A DNA stretch of 34,769 nt from an uncultured Clostridia bacterium (GCA_945971755.1 CAMFPJ010000002.1:1-34769); one strand, 5' to 3'. Counted from the first letter of the stretch, positions 7,710 to 17,542 are shown. Notes: a model not told the origin generated them from the letters alone. A program made the numbers and translations.

Positions 7710-10529
7710 ATGAGTCACGATAAAATTATTATTAAAGGTGCAAAAGAGAATAATCTTAAAAACATTGATGTTGAAATTCCAAGGGACAAGCTTGTAGTTT
7801 TTACAGGTCTTTCGGGTTCGGGAAAATCTTCATTGGCATTTGACACAATTTACGCAGAGGGTCAAAGAAGATACATTGAGTCTCTCTCGTCTTATGCCCG
7901 CATGTTTTTAGGTCAAATGGATAAACCTAATGTTGAGTCAATTGAGGGACTTTCTCCTGCAATTTCAATAGACCAAAAAACTACATCTAAAAATCCTCGT
8001 TCAACTGTCGGTACGGTTACCGAAATTTACGATTATTTAAGGCTATTATATGCAAGAATAGGCATTCCTCATTGTCCTGTTTGCGGCAGAGAAATTAAAC
8101 AGCAAACAGTTGACCAAATTGTTGACGCAGTTCTCGAATTTCCCGAAGGTACTAAGATTCAGGTCTTATCTCCTATAGTCAGGGCAAAAAAAGGCGAGCA
8201 CGTTAAAGAACTCCAAAACGCATCTAAAGCAGGCTTTGTAAGAGCCAGAATTGACGGAGAACTTTATGACCTCTCCGATGAAATTAAACTTAAAAAGACA
8301 AATAAGCATAACATTGAGATTATTGTTGACCGGCTCATAGTTAAAGACGAAATACGTTCACGCCTTGCAGATTCTATTGAAACTGCGACAAAAGAGTCAG
8401 ACGGTAACGTAATAATTGACGTAATAGGGAATAAGGAATATCTTTATTCTCTTAACTACGCTTGCCCTGAGCACGGAGTTAGCATTGACGAGCTTTCACC
8501 CAGAATGTTCTCGTTCAATAACCCATTCGGCGCTTGTCCTAAGTGTTCGGGTCTCGGTGTGTTTTTGAAAGTAAACCCTGACCTTATTATGCCGAATAAA
8601 AACCTTTCAATTTCAGCAGGTGGTATTTGTGCAAGCGGTTGGGGTAAGGCAGATTCGGGCTCAATCGCTGAAATGTATTACAAAGCTCTTGGTAAAAAAT
8701 ATGGCTTTTCTCTTGACACACCGCTGAAAGACATTTCAAAAGATGGTATAAATGCTCTGCTTTACGGTACAGAAGAAAAACTTGAAATGAAACGACCGAC
8801 TCTTTACGGTACAGGTGTTTATAATAATACTTTTGAGGGGATTGTTAATAATTTGGAACGCCGTTACAGAGAAGCTAAAAGCGACTGGGCGCGTTGGGAA
8901 ATCGAGCAGGTAATGACAACGTGTCAATGCCCCGAGTGTAACGGTACAAGGCTTAAACCCGAAGTACTTTCTGTCACAGTCGGAAAGAAGAATATCAGTG
9001 AGTTTTGCAATTTGTCCGTAACAAAAGCAATTGAATATATAGAAAATCTTAAACTTACCGACAGAGAACAAATCATAGGCGAAACCATCATAAAAGAAAT
9101 TGTTTCCCGACTTAAATTCTTGCAAAGTGTCGGTCTTGAATATCTTACTCTCTCACGTGCTTCCGGTACTCTCTCGGGCGGTGAAAGCCAAAGAATAAGG
9201 CTTGCAACACAAATCGGTTCTTCGCTTATGGGTGTTCTTTATATCCTTGATGAGCCGAGTATCGGACTTCATCAACGCGATAACGATAAACTGTTAGACA
9301 CACTTAAACACTTACGCGATTTGGGAAACACGTTAATTGTTGTTGAACATGATGAAGACACTATGCGAGAGGCTGATTTCATTGTTGACATTGGCCCCGG
9401 TGCCGGTATTCACGGAGGAGAAGTTATTTGTGCGGGTACGGCAGACGATGTAATGAAATGTAAAAATTCAATTACAGGTCAGTACCTTTCGGGAAAGAAA
9501 AAAATTCCGATACCTGAAACAAGAAGAAAAGGTAACGGAAAATTCCTTGAAATTAAAGGTGCACATGAAAACAACTTAAGAAATATTGATATTCAGATAC
9601 CATTGGGTACATTTACCTGTGTAACAGGCGTGTCAGGCTCGGGTAAATCATCACTTGTAAATGAAGTTCTTTATAAGTTCCTTGCAAATGAGCTTAATGG
9701 TGCTAAAAAACCTCTTGGTAAATTTGCAGATATTTTGGGTACTGAAAACACTGACAAGGTAATCAATATTGACCAATCTCCAATCGGCAGAACTCCACGC
9801 TCTAATGCTGCAACCTATACAGGAGTGTTTACTGATATCCGTAATCTTTTTGCATCAACGCAAGATTCAAAAATAAGGGGTTATACCGCAAGCAGATATT
9901 CCTTTAATGTTAAAGGCGGTCGTTGCGAGGCATGCCAGGGTGACGGAATTAAAAAAATTGAAATGCATTTCTTGGCAGACGTTTATGTTCCTTGTGATGT
10001 TTGTAAAGGTCAAAGATATAACCGTGAAACATTAGAGGTTAAATACAAAGGTAAAAATATATTTGAAGTGCTTGATATGACAATTGATGAAGCGCTTATA
10101 TTCTTTGATAATCAACCTCGTATCCGTGATAAACTTCAGACTATTGCTGATGTTGGTTTAGGATACATCAAGCTTGGTCAGTCCGCTACAACTCTTTCGG
10201 GCGGTGAAGCACAAAGAGTTAAACTTTCAACAGAACTTTCAAAACGCTCAACAGGTAAAACTGTTTATATTCTTGACGAGCCCACTACAGGACTTCACAC
10301 GGCGGATGTTCACAAACTTACTGAGGTTCTTCAAAGACTTGTTGATGCAGGGAATACAGTAATTGTCATTGAGCACAATCTTGACGTGATTAAATCATCA
10401 GATTACATTATTGACTTGGGTCCTGAGGGTGGTGACCGTGGCGGCACAATTGTTGCGAAAGGCACTCCCGAGGAAGTTGCAAAATGTCAAAAATCATATA
10501 CAGGTCAATACCTAAAAAAGGTTTTATAA
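7710..10529 (+). CDS. uvrA: UvrA: excinuclease ABC subunit A
   Basis: This is the damage-sensing ATPase of nucleotide excision repair and forms a dimer that loads UvrB. The 939-residue protein has two ABC ATPase modules. The first has Walker A GLSGSGKSS (33-41) with its signature LSGGESQRI near 490; the second has GVSGSGKSS near 645 and LSGGEAQRV near 830. Zinc-binding cysteine clusters are visible: an insertion CPVCG near 125, CPEHG near 250 with CPKC and CPEC further on, and CEACQGDG with CDVCKG near 745-770. All are expected for UvrA, and none of the key residues is missing. The gene ends at a bidirectional terminator. Confidence 0.98.
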   Translation: MSHDKIIIKGAKENNLKNIDVEIPRDKLVVFTGLSGSGKSSLAFDTIYAEGQRRYIESLSSYARMFLGQMDKPNVESIEGLSPAISIDQKTTSKNPRSTVGTVTEIYDYLRLLYARIGIPHCPVCGREIKQQTVDQIVDAVLEFPEGTKIQVLSPIVRAKKGEHVKELQNASKAGFVRARIDGELYDLSDEIKLKKTNKHNIEIIVDRLIVKDEIRSRLADSIETATKESDGNVIIDVIGNKEYLYSLNYACPEHGVSIDELSPRMFSFNNPFGACPKCSGLGVFLKVNPDLIMPNKNLSISAGGICASGWGKADSGSIAEMYYKALGKKYGFSLDTPLKDISKDGINALLYGTEEKLEMKRPTLYGTGVYNNTFEGIVNNLERRYREAKSDWARWEIEQVMTTCQCPECNGTRLKPEVLSVTVGKKNISEFCNLSVTKAIEYIENLKLTDREQIIGETIIKEIVSRLKFLQSVGLEYLTLSRASGTLSGGESQRIRLATQIGSSLMGVLYILDEPSIGLHQRDNDKLLDTLKHLRDLGNTLIVVEHDEDTMREADFIVDIGPGAGIHGGEVICAGTADDVMKCKNSITGQYLSGKKKIPIPETRRKGNGKFLEIKGAHENNLRNIDIQIPLGTFTCVTGVSGSGKSSLVNEVLYKFLANELNGAKKPLGKFADILGTENTDKVINIDQSPIGRTPRSNAATYTGVFTDIRNLFASTQDSKIRGYTASRYSFNVKGGRCEACQGDGIKKIEMHFLADVYVPCDVCKGQRYNRETLEVKYKGKNIFEVLDMTIDEALIFFDNQPRIRDKLQTIADVGLGYIKLGQSATTLSGGEAQRVKLSTELSKRSTGKTVYILDEPTTGLHTADVHKLTEVLQRLVDAGNTVIVIEHNLDVIKSSDYIIDLGPEGGDRGGTIVAKGTPEEVAKCQKSYTGQYLKKVL

Positions 10530-10530
10530 A

Positions 10531-10592
10531 AATAAGAAACGGTGTAATGGAATCTCTTTTCAGAGAACATTCTGTTACACCGTTATTTATTA
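10531..10592. terminator. bidirectional terminator between uvrA and yfhO
   Basis: A 10-bp stem (AACGGTGTAA at 10538-10547 with 10575-10584) encloses a second inner stem and is flanked by A-rich sequence on the left and T-rich sequence on the right. It can therefore terminate both converging genes. It overlaps the last codon of the minus-strand gene. Confidence 0.85.
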
Positions 10593-13376
10593 TTCGCTTG
10601 TTTTATCAGAAGGCGGATTTTCCAATTCCTTAGTTTTAATTACTTCCATATTCTCAAATTCATCATTTTTTTGACTGCTTTCAGCAATTTTCACTCTTTC
10701 CCAAAGGTTTGCTTTGGTTTTCTTAAAGAAAATTATTCTGCGCGATTTGAGAACAAATAAAATTAGTAGAGTGAAAGTAAATATTATTGAAAAATAACTG
10801 CATTGTGTGTAATAGGGGAGTTTGAACCGAAAAACAATATTGTGCTTTCCTGCACTTGTCTTAACACCTAAAAGTGCGTCGGAAATTTTTACAATGTCTT
10901 TTTCACTGACCTTATTACCGTCAATATAGACATTCCAGCCTCTGTCATAAGGAATTGATGTAAAAAGCGTTTCATTTTCTTTTGCTTCATAAGTTCCGCT
11001 AATATATGACTCGTTAAAACGTGTATATTCAATTTGTCCGTCATTCAATTTGTTGTAACCCTGTAAAAACTTTTCTTCGTCAATAGTAAATGCACAAAAA
11101 TCAACCGTCGCAAATGTTACATCATCCTTGAGAGGTATTTCAACTGAAATTTCATCACCTGTTTTATGATTGCCAAGGTCAAGGATATATCCGTCGGAAA
11201 CAGTCATGGAATTTTGAATTACAGGAGAATACACAACCACTGTATCAACATTTCTCGAATATAGATAGATATAAACATTGCCGTCTTTTGGAGCATTAAG
11301 AATAATTGTAGCGGCGGCATTTAATGCTCCGTCTGACTTTGTAAAAGTTAATGACTCGTTCTCTTTCTGTCCGTCGGTAACTGTCAATACATTGCTGTAA
11401 AGAATATCATAGTCATAAATTCTGTTATAAACATTGCTGATTCCTGTTGCTGCTTCAAAAAGCTGTTCTTGAGCCTCAACGGGATTTTTTGCATTTTCAG
11501 CCGAATATTTTTCAATATTGCTTGATACAGGGAACGCAATATTAAGAAAATAGTTGTTTTGGTAAGCCTTAAATGTGTTATTTTCAGCTAATTCGGTGTA
11601 ATAATTGTTTTCGGCAATATATCCGCTCTTATCGTAAATATATTTTAATGAAAACATTGAGTTATAAATCGGTGTCTGTGGGTTATAAGTGTAACTGTTA
11701 ATCTTATTTCCGTAAAGACCAATGTATTTCTGTAAGTTTGCTACCTTTTCATAAGCCATTGAAGAGAAAACCGAAACACCGTTATAGTTAAACCAGGATG
11801 GGTCCATTCTGGCTCTTGATTTAGTCAATTCTTCGCGGAAGAATAAATCTTTATTATTTTTGTGAATGGTTGACTGTATATCTTTGAAATCATCATAATC
11901 AATCGTAAAAGAACCCTTTGTTTGATTGGCAACATAATGCTCTGTGCTTGCTGAAATTGTTTCTGCAGTAACCGAGCAAAGCACCATGACCGACAGAGCA
12001 AAAGCTTGATTTTTTTTGCTTTGAAGCAGTCCTAAAACAACCGTAAACAAGAAAACAAAGCCTATACTTAAATAAACTGACATGTCATTTACATTTTTAG
12101 AAGTAAGCTCCTGGACAAGAACTATAAAGGCAATAACACCGACACCGGAGCAAATAATTGCTTTCCTGTCGGAAAATTCAATGTTTTTAATGGCCTTAAA
12201 TGCAAGAATTATCAGAATAAATGAATACATAAACGACTGTCTGTACGGTAAGTCGTTCGGAAAATGAAAACCGTGCCAAATAAAATTCAAATAGTTAATA
12301 TTAAAGCTGAAATACATTATTGCCAGCAGAACTGTTGAAGCAATTTTTTCTTTGACCGGTATTTTTTTTGAAAAAATGTAAAGCGGGATAAGCAAAACGG
12401 TGAGCATACCGCAATAAATATTCGGTAAAACGTCTTCTCCGCTGCTGCGAATTGTCGGTTCAAGGCTTGCAAGGTGATTTGCAAGGAAATCAAAAATGTT
12501 AAAGTAGAATTTGAATTCTGACGGGAATGTACCTTTGGTAGCAGAAGATGAACTCAAAATAAACATGAGCGGAACCAGCATAAATGTAAGAATCAGTGCT
12601 GCGCAGATTGATGCAAACGCAAATCTTATTCCGCTGTTTAAGAAAAATGAATTTTTGATTTTACCGATAAAAGATTTATTTTCAAGAAACATTTTTCTTG
12701 CTTTAATTTCATCAAATCGGCAAACATAATAATAAATAAAATACAAGCAAGAGAATATACAAACCATATATCCGATGTAATAGTTTGAAAAAATGCAATA
12801 CACAAGCGAAATAATGTAGGTTGTAATTTTCCCTTTGTCAATAATTCTTTCAATTCCAAGAACAACAAAAGGTAAAATATACATTGCGTCTATCCACATT
12901 ACATTCCAATAATATGCAATAAAGTATCCGGAAAAAGCGTACATAATGCCGAAAGCGCAAATTAGAGGGGAGTTAACATTCCGGGACTTTTTAAGGTAAT
13001 TTGCCATAGACATTGCAGATAAAACAGATTTAATAGCTATAAGTGACGCAACAGCTTCAAATGTGTTTTTATGTCCGAATAAAACTATAATGAATGAGAG
13101 TGGGCTTGAAAGATAATTATAGAAATTACCGAGAAACGGAAGCCCTAAAGCAGAATTCCAGGAATATGTGAATGTTCCGCTACCTGTAAGACGGTCGTAA
13201 AGTTCCGTAAACATTGGACCGTATTGATGGTAAAGGTCCATTCTGTAAATTATTCCGTCGCCGAACGGAATTAAATCAAAGCAATAATAAACAAGTAATA
13301 TTACAAATAAAGCAACTCCGCCTGTTAAAAACACGTACATATTGTCTTTCAAAAACTTTTTTATTTTATTCAACAT
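10590..13376 (-). CDS. yfhO: YfhO-family polytopic membrane protein (putative GT-C glycosyltransferase)
   Basis: This 928-residue integral membrane protein of the YfhO family has about 12-14 membrane helices in residues 10-480, a large extracellular region (about 490-865) with beta-rich sequence, and a final helix near 870-892 before a charged cytoplasmic tail. The first outer loop carries GDGIIYRMDLYHQYGP, with acidic residues D40 and D47 where GT-C enzymes keep theirs. YfhO homologues in Bacillus and Listeria are implicated in glycosylating lipoteichoic acid with lipid-linked sugars; that this one does the same is inference. The frame opens at a GTG at 13382, but GAGG sits 5 bases ahead of the ATG at 13376, so that start is chosen. 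It stands alone, with its own promoter. Confidence 0.85.
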   Translation of the reverse strand: MLNKIKKFLKDNMYVFLTGGVALFVILLVYYCFDLIPFGDGIIYRMDLYHQYGPMFTELYDRLTGSGTFTYSWNSALGLPFLGNFYNYLSSPLSFIIVLFGHKNTFEAVASLIAIKSVLSAMSMANYLKKSRNVNSPLICAFGIMYAFSGYFIAYYWNVMWIDAMYILPFVVLGIERIIDKGKITTYIISLVYCIFSNYYIGYMVCIFSCLYFIYYYVCRFDEIKARKMFLENKSFIGKIKNSFFLNSGIRFAFASICAALILTFMLVPLMFILSSSSATKGTFPSEFKFYFNIFDFLANHLASLEPTIRSSGEDVLPNIYCGMLTVLLIPLYIFSKKIPVKEKIASTVLLAIMYFSFNINYLNFIWHGFHFPNDLPYRQSFMYSFILIILAFKAIKNIEFSDRKAIICSGVGVIAFIVLVQELTSKNVNDMSVYLSIGFVFLFTVVLGLLQSKKNQAFALSVMVLCSVTAETISASTEHYVANQTKGSFTIDYDDFKDIQSTIHKNNKDLFFREELTKSRARMDPSWFNYNGVSVFSSMAYEKVANLQKYIGLYGNKINSYTYNPQTPIYNSMFSLKYIYDKSGYIAENNYYTELAENNTFKAYQNNYFLNIAFPVSSNIEKYSAENAKNPVEAQEQLFEAATGISNVYNRIYDYDILYSNVLTVTDGQKENESLTFTKSDGALNAAATIILNAPKDGNVYIYLYSRNVDTVVVYSPVIQNSMTVSDGYILDLGNHKTGDEISVEIPLKDDVTFATVDFCAFTIDEEKFLQGYNKLNDGQIEYTRFNESYISGTYEAKENETLFTSIPYDRGWNVYIDGNKVSEKDIVKISDALLGVKTSAGKHNIVFRFKLPYYTQCSYFSIIFTFTLLILFVLKSRRIIFFKKTKANLWERVKIAESSQKNDEFENMEVIKTKELENPPSDKTSE

Positions 13377-13401
13377 AGGCACCTCAATTCAATATAGATT
13401 G

Positions 13402-13430
13402 ATTTTATCATAATAGTGTAATCTTTTCAA
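13402..13430 (-). promoter_or_regulatory. promoter of the yfhO-family gene
   Basis: On the minus strand TTGAAA (13425-13430) and TAAAAT (13402-13407) are separated by 17 bases, each a 5/6 match. Transcription would start near 13396, about 20 bases before the ATG. Confidence 0.65.
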
Positions 13431-13486
13431 GAAAAATTGTACTAAATACGGACAAGAACTCATATTGTTTCTTAGAGGTGAAAACA

Positions 13487-14476
13487 ATGGAAAATCATAA
13501 TATTACCGAACACGTACTGAACTGCATTGCTCCGAGAATCAGAAATGTGCTGATGAATATTTCATGCAATGATATACAGGAAATCAGACTTAGAAACTCC
13601 GGTCCTGTTGTTATTGTTAATTCATACGGTAGCAGTTTTGTTACTAAAAACGGACGTTTAACACAAATTCTTTCAGATCAATGCATTTACAGTGCTGAAT
13701 ATGAAATTACCGATACATTAAATAAGTGTTGCGGTTACTCTCTTCATACTCATACCAAAGATTTATTAAACGGTTTTGTAACTATTCCTTCCGGTGCCAG
13801 AGTCGGTGTTTGCGGTACGGCTGTATATGAAAACGGAAAAATTAAATCTGTAAAAGATATTTCTTCCGTCAACATCCGTATTCCGAGAAACGTCAAGGGA
13901 GCCTCTGATGAAATAATAAAAGCGGTATTTAATCACGGACTTCAAAATCTACTTATTGTTGGACCGCCTTCATCAGGAAAAACCACAATTATTAAAGATT
14001 TAGCGTATCAGATTTCTGACGGACGGCTCGGTAAATATTACAAAGTTTGTGTTGCAGACGAAAGAATGGAAATTTCCGGCAGCAGAGAGTTTTTAGGCCC
14101 GAACACAGATGTGATTAAGGGTTACCCGAAAGCCAAAGCAATAGACATCGCCGTAAGAACTATGTCGCCTGAAGTTATTATTTGCGATGAGGTTGGATTT
14201 AACGGAGAAACGGATGAAATTTTGCACGGAATAAACTGCGGAGTTAAATTCATTATAACCGCCCATGCAAATGAATATGATTTTAATTCAAGAAATGACT
14301 TGTTGTCTCTTTGCAAAATTGGGCAAATAAACAAAATAGTATTTCTAAGCGGCTCAAACATGCCCGGTAAAGTAAAAAGGATAGTAAACTGTAATGAACT
14401 ATTGGAAAATATTAGGAATAACACTGACGCTTCTGTCAGGAACACTTGTGAACCTTTACTGTATAAAACAAATTAA
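13487..14476 (+). CDS. spoIIIAA: SpoIIIAA: sporulation ATPase of the SpoIIIA-SpoIIQ channel
   Basis: This is the cytoplasmic ATPase of the mother-cell complex that keeps the engulfed forespore active and resembles secretion ATPases. Using the ATG at 13487, six bases after AGAGGTG, gives 329 residues; the GTG at 13478 is part of the ribosome binding site. Visible motifs are Walker A GPPSSGKTT (159-167) and Walker B VIICDE (230-235), within a RecA-like domain of about residues 130-300. Its last 83 bases overlap spoIIIAB in another frame. It is expected to be sigma-E dependent, but I could not find a convincing sigma-E promoter. Confidence 0.93.
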   Translation: MENHNITEHVLNCIAPRIRNVLMNISCNDIQEIRLRNSGPVVIVNSYGSSFVTKNGRLTQILSDQCIYSAEYEITDTLNKCCGYSLHTHTKDLLNGFVTIPSGARVGVCGTAVYENGKIKSVKDISSVNIRIPRNVKGASDEIIKAVFNHGLQNLLIVGPPSSGKTTIIKDLAYQISDGRLGKYYKVCVADERMEISGSREFLGPNTDVIKGYPKAKAIDIAVRTMSPEVIICDEVGFNGETDEILHGINCGVKFIITAHANEYDFNSRNDLLSLCKIGQINKIVFLSGSNMPGKVKRIVNCNELLENIRNNTDASVRNTCEPLLYKTN

Positions 14477-14900
14477 AAGACGCACAGAAGCAATAAGACA
14501 AATACTTTTAATGCTTGATTACATAGAGATTTCAATTAAATACCAAAACACCGATATTAAAGAAATCTTCAAAAAAATGAATATGAGTAATAAATTCTCA
14601 TATTTAGTTTTTATTGATAATATAATTAAACTTCAAGGTATAACAGATTACTCAAATATTCAGTTTAACACACAACAGATGAGGAACTTGTTTTCCTTAT
14701 ACTCTTGTGAGCTTTTAAGCGGATTTTTCTCTGTTCTCGGTAAAAGTGATTCTGAAGGTCAAGTGTCAAACTGCGAAACGTACAAAGAGTTTTTCAGAGA
14801 AGAATTAAGGCGAAATGAACGTGAAGAAGAGAAAAGAATTAAAACATTTTCATCTATCATTTTCGGTATAACTCTTTTGATTCTTATAATTATAATATGA
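14394..14900 (+). CDS. spoIIIAB: SpoIIIAB: stage III sporulation protein AB
   Basis: This 168-residue membrane protein of the SpoIIIA complex has an N-terminal helix (about 4-24), a charged coiled middle region and a C-terminal helix (about 148-168). This is the layout of SpoIIIAB, which resembles GspF-type secretion components. The start lies 83 bases inside spoIIIAA; it is kept because it supplies the N-terminal helix present in the family. The ribosome binding site AAAGGA is rather far upstream, about 12 bases. Confidence 0.88.
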   Translation: MNYWKILGITLTLLSGTLVNLYCIKQIKRRTEAIRQILLMLDYIEISIKYQNTDIKEIFKKMNMSNKFSYLVFIDNIIKLQGITDYSNIQFNTQQMRNLFSLYSCELLSGFFSVLGKSDSEGQVSNCETYKEFFREELRRNEREEEKRIKTFSSIIFGITLLILIIII

Positions 14901-14907
14901 GGGAAAT

Positions 14908-15102
14908 ATGGACATTTCATTTTTATTCAAAATTGCAGGGATAGGGTTAATAGTTACGGTTATTAACCAAATGCTTTCAAAGGCAGGACGTGAGGAATAC
15001 GCAACTTTAACCGTACTTACGGGAATTGTTGTAATAATAGCTATGTTAATACCTCAAGTCGGTTCACTGTTTACAGATATAAAATCTATATTTGACTTAT
15101 GA
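14908..15102 (+). CDS. spoIIIAC: SpoIIIAC: stage III sporulation protein AC
   Basis: This 64-residue protein has two membrane helices and matches the very short SpoIIIAC family. It carries VINQMLSKAGREEYA between the helices, the characteristic conserved loop. The stop overlaps the spoIIIAD start (ATGA), so the two are translationally coupled. Confidence 0.93.
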   Translation: MDISFLFKIAGIGLIVTVINQMLSKAGREEYATLTVLTGIVVIIAMLIPQVGSLFTDIKSIFDL

Positions 15103-15488
15103 CTTTAGTTATTAAAATTTCCGCGGCGGCGCTTGTTTATATTTGCTGTGCAATGTTAATTCGTCAGTACAGACCCGAATATGTTTTTCTGTTAAGATTT
15201 GGTGCAGTCGGAATTATTCTGTTCCTGATTTTAGGAGAAGCAAGCAATTTTATAGATTCCGTCAAAGAAATATTCACGGTGTTTAATATTTCGTCTGTTC
15301 ATTTGACCCTTCTGTTAAAAGTCAGCTTTGTTGCTTTAATAAGCGATTTCGTAACAGAAACCTTAAAAGATTCGGGGGATACTTCGCTGGCTTCTGTTGT
15401 AACGGTTGCAACAAGAGTTGTCATAATATCATTTTCCTTGCCGGTTCTTAAAAGTCTTTTAGTGATTTGCAGTGATTTAATAAAATGA
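15099..15488 (+). CDS. spoIIIAD: SpoIIIAD: stage III sporulation protein AD
   Basis: This 129-residue hydrophobic protein has about four helices and is related to SpoIIIAC in its C-terminal half (DFVTETLKDSGDTSLAS near 84-100). It overlaps spoIIIAC and spoIIIAE by 4 bases each (ATGA). Length and position fit SpoIIIAD. Confidence 0.93.
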   Translation: MTLVIKISAAALVYICCAMLIRQYRPEYVFLLRFGAVGIILFLILGEASNFIDSVKEIFTVFNISSVHLTLLLKVSFVALISDFVTETLKDSGDTSLASVVTVATRVVIISFSLPVLKSLLVICSDLIK

Positions 15489-16576
15489 AAAAGGTAGTAT
15501 TAAGTTTTATAATATCGGTTTTAATAATTTTCTGTTATTCGTTACCGTGTAATGCACTCAATGACAGTTCCTCAATTCTCAAAGAATTGGACGGAGAAAC
15601 AAAAGAATATTTGTCTGCACTGGGAATTGACAGTGAAAACGGTGATGGAATAGAGAGTGTATCGTTAAAATCGGTTATTACTTTTTTAATAAGCCTCGTA
15701 ACGGACAGAAGCAAGAGAATTTCTTTGATTATAATTTCAGTTATTGCTGTAATAATTTTATCTTCTGTTATGGGTTCATTTTTAGAAGGCAACTCTTCAG
15801 CAAAAAAGATTTTGAACTTTGTTTCTGTTCTTTGCATCGTTACAGCAGTTATTGTTCCGTTAAAAGAATTGATTGTCAATGCAGGAGCAGTAATTAAAAC
15901 AGCAGCTATTTTTACCGACGCTTACATACCTGTTTTAGTGTCACTTATCGCAGCGTCAGGCAACCCAAAACTTGCAATTACTTATAATTCTTTTGCAGTT
16001 GTGCTGTCGTCTTTCATAAGTGAAATTTCAGACAAAATTTTTGTGCCCGTAATCAATATGCTCTTAGCTTTTAATATTCTTACGTCTTTCACATTTGAAA
16101 ATTATAAGCATAAAATGTTTAAGTCCGTAAAAAGGTTGATAATAATAATTTTATCCTTAATTTCAACGGTTTATACGGGACTTCTGACAACACAGAGTAT
16201 TCTCGCAGTTTCTTCAGATAGCCTGACCGTAAGGGGAATAAGATTTGTTTCGGGTACATTCATTCCCATTGTCGGTGCCGGAGTCAGTGAGTCTGTATCA
16301 TCTGTAATGAGCAGTCTTTCAATTATGCGAAATACAACCGGAGTTGTTGTTATTGTAATAATTGTACTCATTTTTTTGCCGATTATTCTTGACTTGCTTA
16401 TTTGGCACTATGCGCTTCAGTTTTGTTCAATAACAGCAGATATGTTCGAGAATAATGATATTTCGGTTATGCTTGATGAAATGTCATCGGTAGTTTCACT
16501 TATTAACACAGTACTTTTTTATGTTACTTTTGTTTTAATTATTTCAACGGGAGTAATTATTGTAATGGGTAAATAA
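15485..16576 (+). CDS. spoIIIAE: SpoIIIAE: stage III sporulation protein AE
   Basis: This 363-residue polytopic protein begins with a signal peptide (about 1-25, ending CNALND). An outer segment follows, then about seven to eight membrane helices. It is proposed to form the membrane part of the SpoIIIA channel. The segment AASGNPKLAITYNSF near 157-171 is typical of the family. It is the largest membrane component of the operon and sits in the conserved place between spoIIIAD and spoIIIAF. Confidence 0.93.
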   Translation: MKKVVLSFIISVLIIFCYSLPCNALNDSSSILKELDGETKEYLSALGIDSENGDGIESVSLKSVITFLISLVTDRSKRISLIIISVIAVIILSSVMGSFLEGNSSAKKILNFVSVLCIVTAVIVPLKELIVNAGAVIKTAAIFTDAYIPVLVSLIAASGNPKLAITYNSFAVVLSSFISEISDKIFVPVINMLLAFNILTSFTFENYKHKMFKSVKRLIIIILSLISTVYTGLLTTQSILAVSSDSLTVRGIRFVSGTFIPIVGAGVSESVSSVMSSLSIMRNTTGVVVIVIIVLIFLPIILDLLIWHYALQFCSITADMFENNDISVMLDEMSSVVSLINTVLFYVTFVLIISTGVIIVMGK

Positions 16577-16577
16577 A

Positions 16578-17006
16578 ATGGATTTTATTAAGAATTGGAT
16601 ATTTTCAATTTGTGGCGCTTCAATGGCGTCATCAATAGTAAAATTGATTTTTAACGGGTCAAAAATGTCAAAATCAGTCAACATTTTTCTTTCTCTGTTT
16701 CTTATGTTTTATATGATTTCTCCATTTGCCGGTGACAAAGTTAATGACATCGTGCAAACGTCAGGAGGAGTAGATGATAAGAATATTTATTCAGACTGCC
16801 GTTATAATGATTTTTTTGAATCAGCAATTGAAAGCGTTTGCGTAGAAGAGAACTGTAGAATTATTTCTTTTGAAATTGAAACCGAAGAACAAGACGGAGA
16901 GGTAATTGTTAACTGCGTCAGTGTAATAATTGATGACAAAGATAAATGCGAAACCGTAAAAAATAAAATCAATGAGAAATTCGGCTTTGAGGTGAATGTG
17001 AGTTGA
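16578..17006 (+). CDS. spoIIIAF: SpoIIIAF: stage III sporulation protein AF
   Basis: This 142-residue protein has two N-terminal helices (about 5-25 and 32-50) and a soluble domain (about 75-142) likely to adopt the small ring-building fold seen in SpoIIIAF. It is shorter than the roughly 200-residue Bacillus protein because the middle linker is reduced. It starts 1 base after spoIIIAE. Confidence 0.88.
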   Translation: MDFIKNWIFSICGASMASSIVKLIFNGSKMSKSVNIFLSLFLMFYMISPFAGDKVNDIVQTSGGVDDKNIYSDCRYNDFFESAIESVCVEENCRIISFEIETEEQDGEVIVNCVSVIIDDKDKCETVKNKINEKFGFEVNVS

Positions 17007-17542
17007 CCCTTAAAAAGTTAATAAATAAAGAGTTCTTTATATCAAACAGGAAAACGCTGATATGTTTTATTGTCGGACTTCTCGGTATTCTCTTGATTTT
17101 TGCTTCTGAAGCGGTAAAAACAGATACAACAGACAAAAAAGAAGTTGATACCGATACTTTGTCATACACAGATGAACTCGAAGAAAAACTTGAAAACTTA
17201 ATTTCATCAGTTGAAGGCGCAGGAAAAACAAATGTTTTATTAACTCTTGAAGAAACTGAAGAGTACGTTTTCGCACAGGATACATCGTCAAGTATAAAAC
17301 AAGATTCTCAAAACAACACACAAAAAGAATATGTTATTGTTGATGACGGAAAAGGCAAAGGCGGACTTCTTATCAAAACAGTTAAGCCAAAGGTTCGCGG
17401 AGTAGCAATAGTTTGTGAAGGAGGAGATGACCCTTTAGTTCAACAAAGAATTTATTCTTGCGTAAGTGCTTCGCTTGGCATCAGCACAGCAAGAATTTCA
17501 ATATCAAAAATGACATCTTTGGAGGTAAATAATGAAAAGTAG
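17003..17542 (+). CDS. spoIIIAG: SpoIIIAG: channel ring protein
   Basis: This 179-residue protein has one N-terminal helix (about 18-34) followed by an outer domain with the family segment LISSVEGAGKTNVLLTLEE (about 65-83). SpoIIIAG forms a large ring in the space between mother cell and forespore. The start is a TTG overlapping the spoIIIAF stop, 8 bases after GAGGTG; no better in-frame start is present. A family-typical segment PKVRGVAIVCEGGDDP lies near 132-147. Confidence 0.92.
   Translation: MTLKKLINKEFFISNRKTLICFIVGLLGILLIFASEAVKTDTTDKKEVDTDTLSYTDELEEKLENLISSVEGAGKTNVLLTLEETEEYVFAQDTSSSIKQDSQNNTQKEYVIVDDGKGKGGLLIKTVKPKVRGVAIVCEGGDDPLVQQRIYSCVSASLGISTARISISKMTSLEVNNEK

Noticed and set aside
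13430..13486. Sigma-E promoter for spoIIIA
   Set aside because: CATATTGT at 13461-13468 slightly resembles a -10, but no acceptable -35 lies 13-15 bases ahead and the leader would be very short. It is expected biologically but not supported by sequence.
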